A stretch of 49,829 bases of DNA from a virus. Location: IMG/VR virus record IMGVR_UViG_3300024302_000017, positions 1 through 49,829 of that record. The stretch is one strand, 5' to 3'. The notes beneath the pieces are model-generated. The model ran no database searches and was not told where the DNA came from. It saw only the letters and a list, made by a program, of their open reading frames with translations. The translations under genes were made by a program, and so were the position numbers. Of this stretch, positions 49,829-49,829 are shown piece by piece. The first letter of the stretch is position 1; each line of letters begins with the position of its first letter.

Positions 49829-49829
49829 T

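Overview
The window is a continuous stretch of a tailed-phage genome of the N4 type (Schitoviridae-like). The evidence is an N4 gp56-type major capsid protein, an N4-type portal, a MoxR-like AAA ATPase next to a metallopeptidase/VWA protein, the replication block DNA polymerase A - Dda-like helicase - Cas4-like nuclease - primase - RecA-like ATPase - SSB - RuvC, and a giant virion RNA polymerase whose T7-superfamily catalytic motifs can be read directly. The host cannot be read from the sequence. N4-type phages infect Proteobacteria, and the integron-type recombination sites at the left edge would suit a Vibrio-like marine gammaproteobacterium (inference). Both window edges cut through genes. 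No terminase, RNAP1/RNAP2 or terminal repeat is seen, so they should lie outside.

Layout. (1) 1-1290, + strand: a remnant of an integron-like cassette array. Two well-formed attC sites (231-292 and 592-660) separate a DNA methylase (cut by the window edge), a small unknown gene and a Dam-family adenine methyltransferase. No integron integrase is in the window. (2) 1.3-6.7 kb, +: many small, overlapping accessory genes (DUF551, two DUF2591-like paralogues, ThyX, a dATP/dGTP diphosphohydrolase-like protein, a DHH-phosphoesterase remnant, a beta-clamp-like protein). (3) 6.7-17.9 kb, +: AAA and VWA pair, DNA polymerase, helicase, nuclease, primase and RecA-like ATPase, then an unusual non-coding region rich in stems (16.9-17.2 kb) and a zinc-ribbon protein. 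(4) 17.96-19.68 kb, -: two genes of late orientation sitting inside the replication block, behind a promoter-like motif shared with the right-hand late cluster. (5) 19.8-22.03 kb, +: dUTPase, SSB, RuvC-like resolvase, an acidic-tailed protein and a membrane protein. (6) 22.03-49.8 kb, -: the late cluster. Read in its direction of transcription, from the right edge, it holds small membrane proteins and lipoproteins (possible lysis genes), small virion-like proteins, a fibre/appendage-like protein, an acyl carrier protein, a beta-ketoacyl-ACP synthase, an unknown 99-residue protein, portal, scaffold, major capsid protein, internal/tail proteins, and the virion RNA polymerase divided over two reading frames of 1132 and 2417 residues.

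How it works together (known for N4, inferred here): the virion RNA polymerase is packaged and injected to transcribe early genes. The + strand block makes and protects DNA, with nucleotide-pool enzymes (ThyX, dUTPase, dNTP diphosphohydrolase) and methyltransferases. The - strand block builds the virion. Most genes are translationally coupled by ATGA or TAATG stop/start overlaps.

The most unusual items are (a) the acyl carrier protein plus beta-ketoacyl synthase pair, with every catalytic residue intact, embedded by stop/start overlaps in the virion operon; (b) the attC-flanked cassettes carrying phage methyltransferase genes; (c) the two-gene virion RNA polymerase; and (d) the structured RNA candidate at 16.9-17.2 kb.
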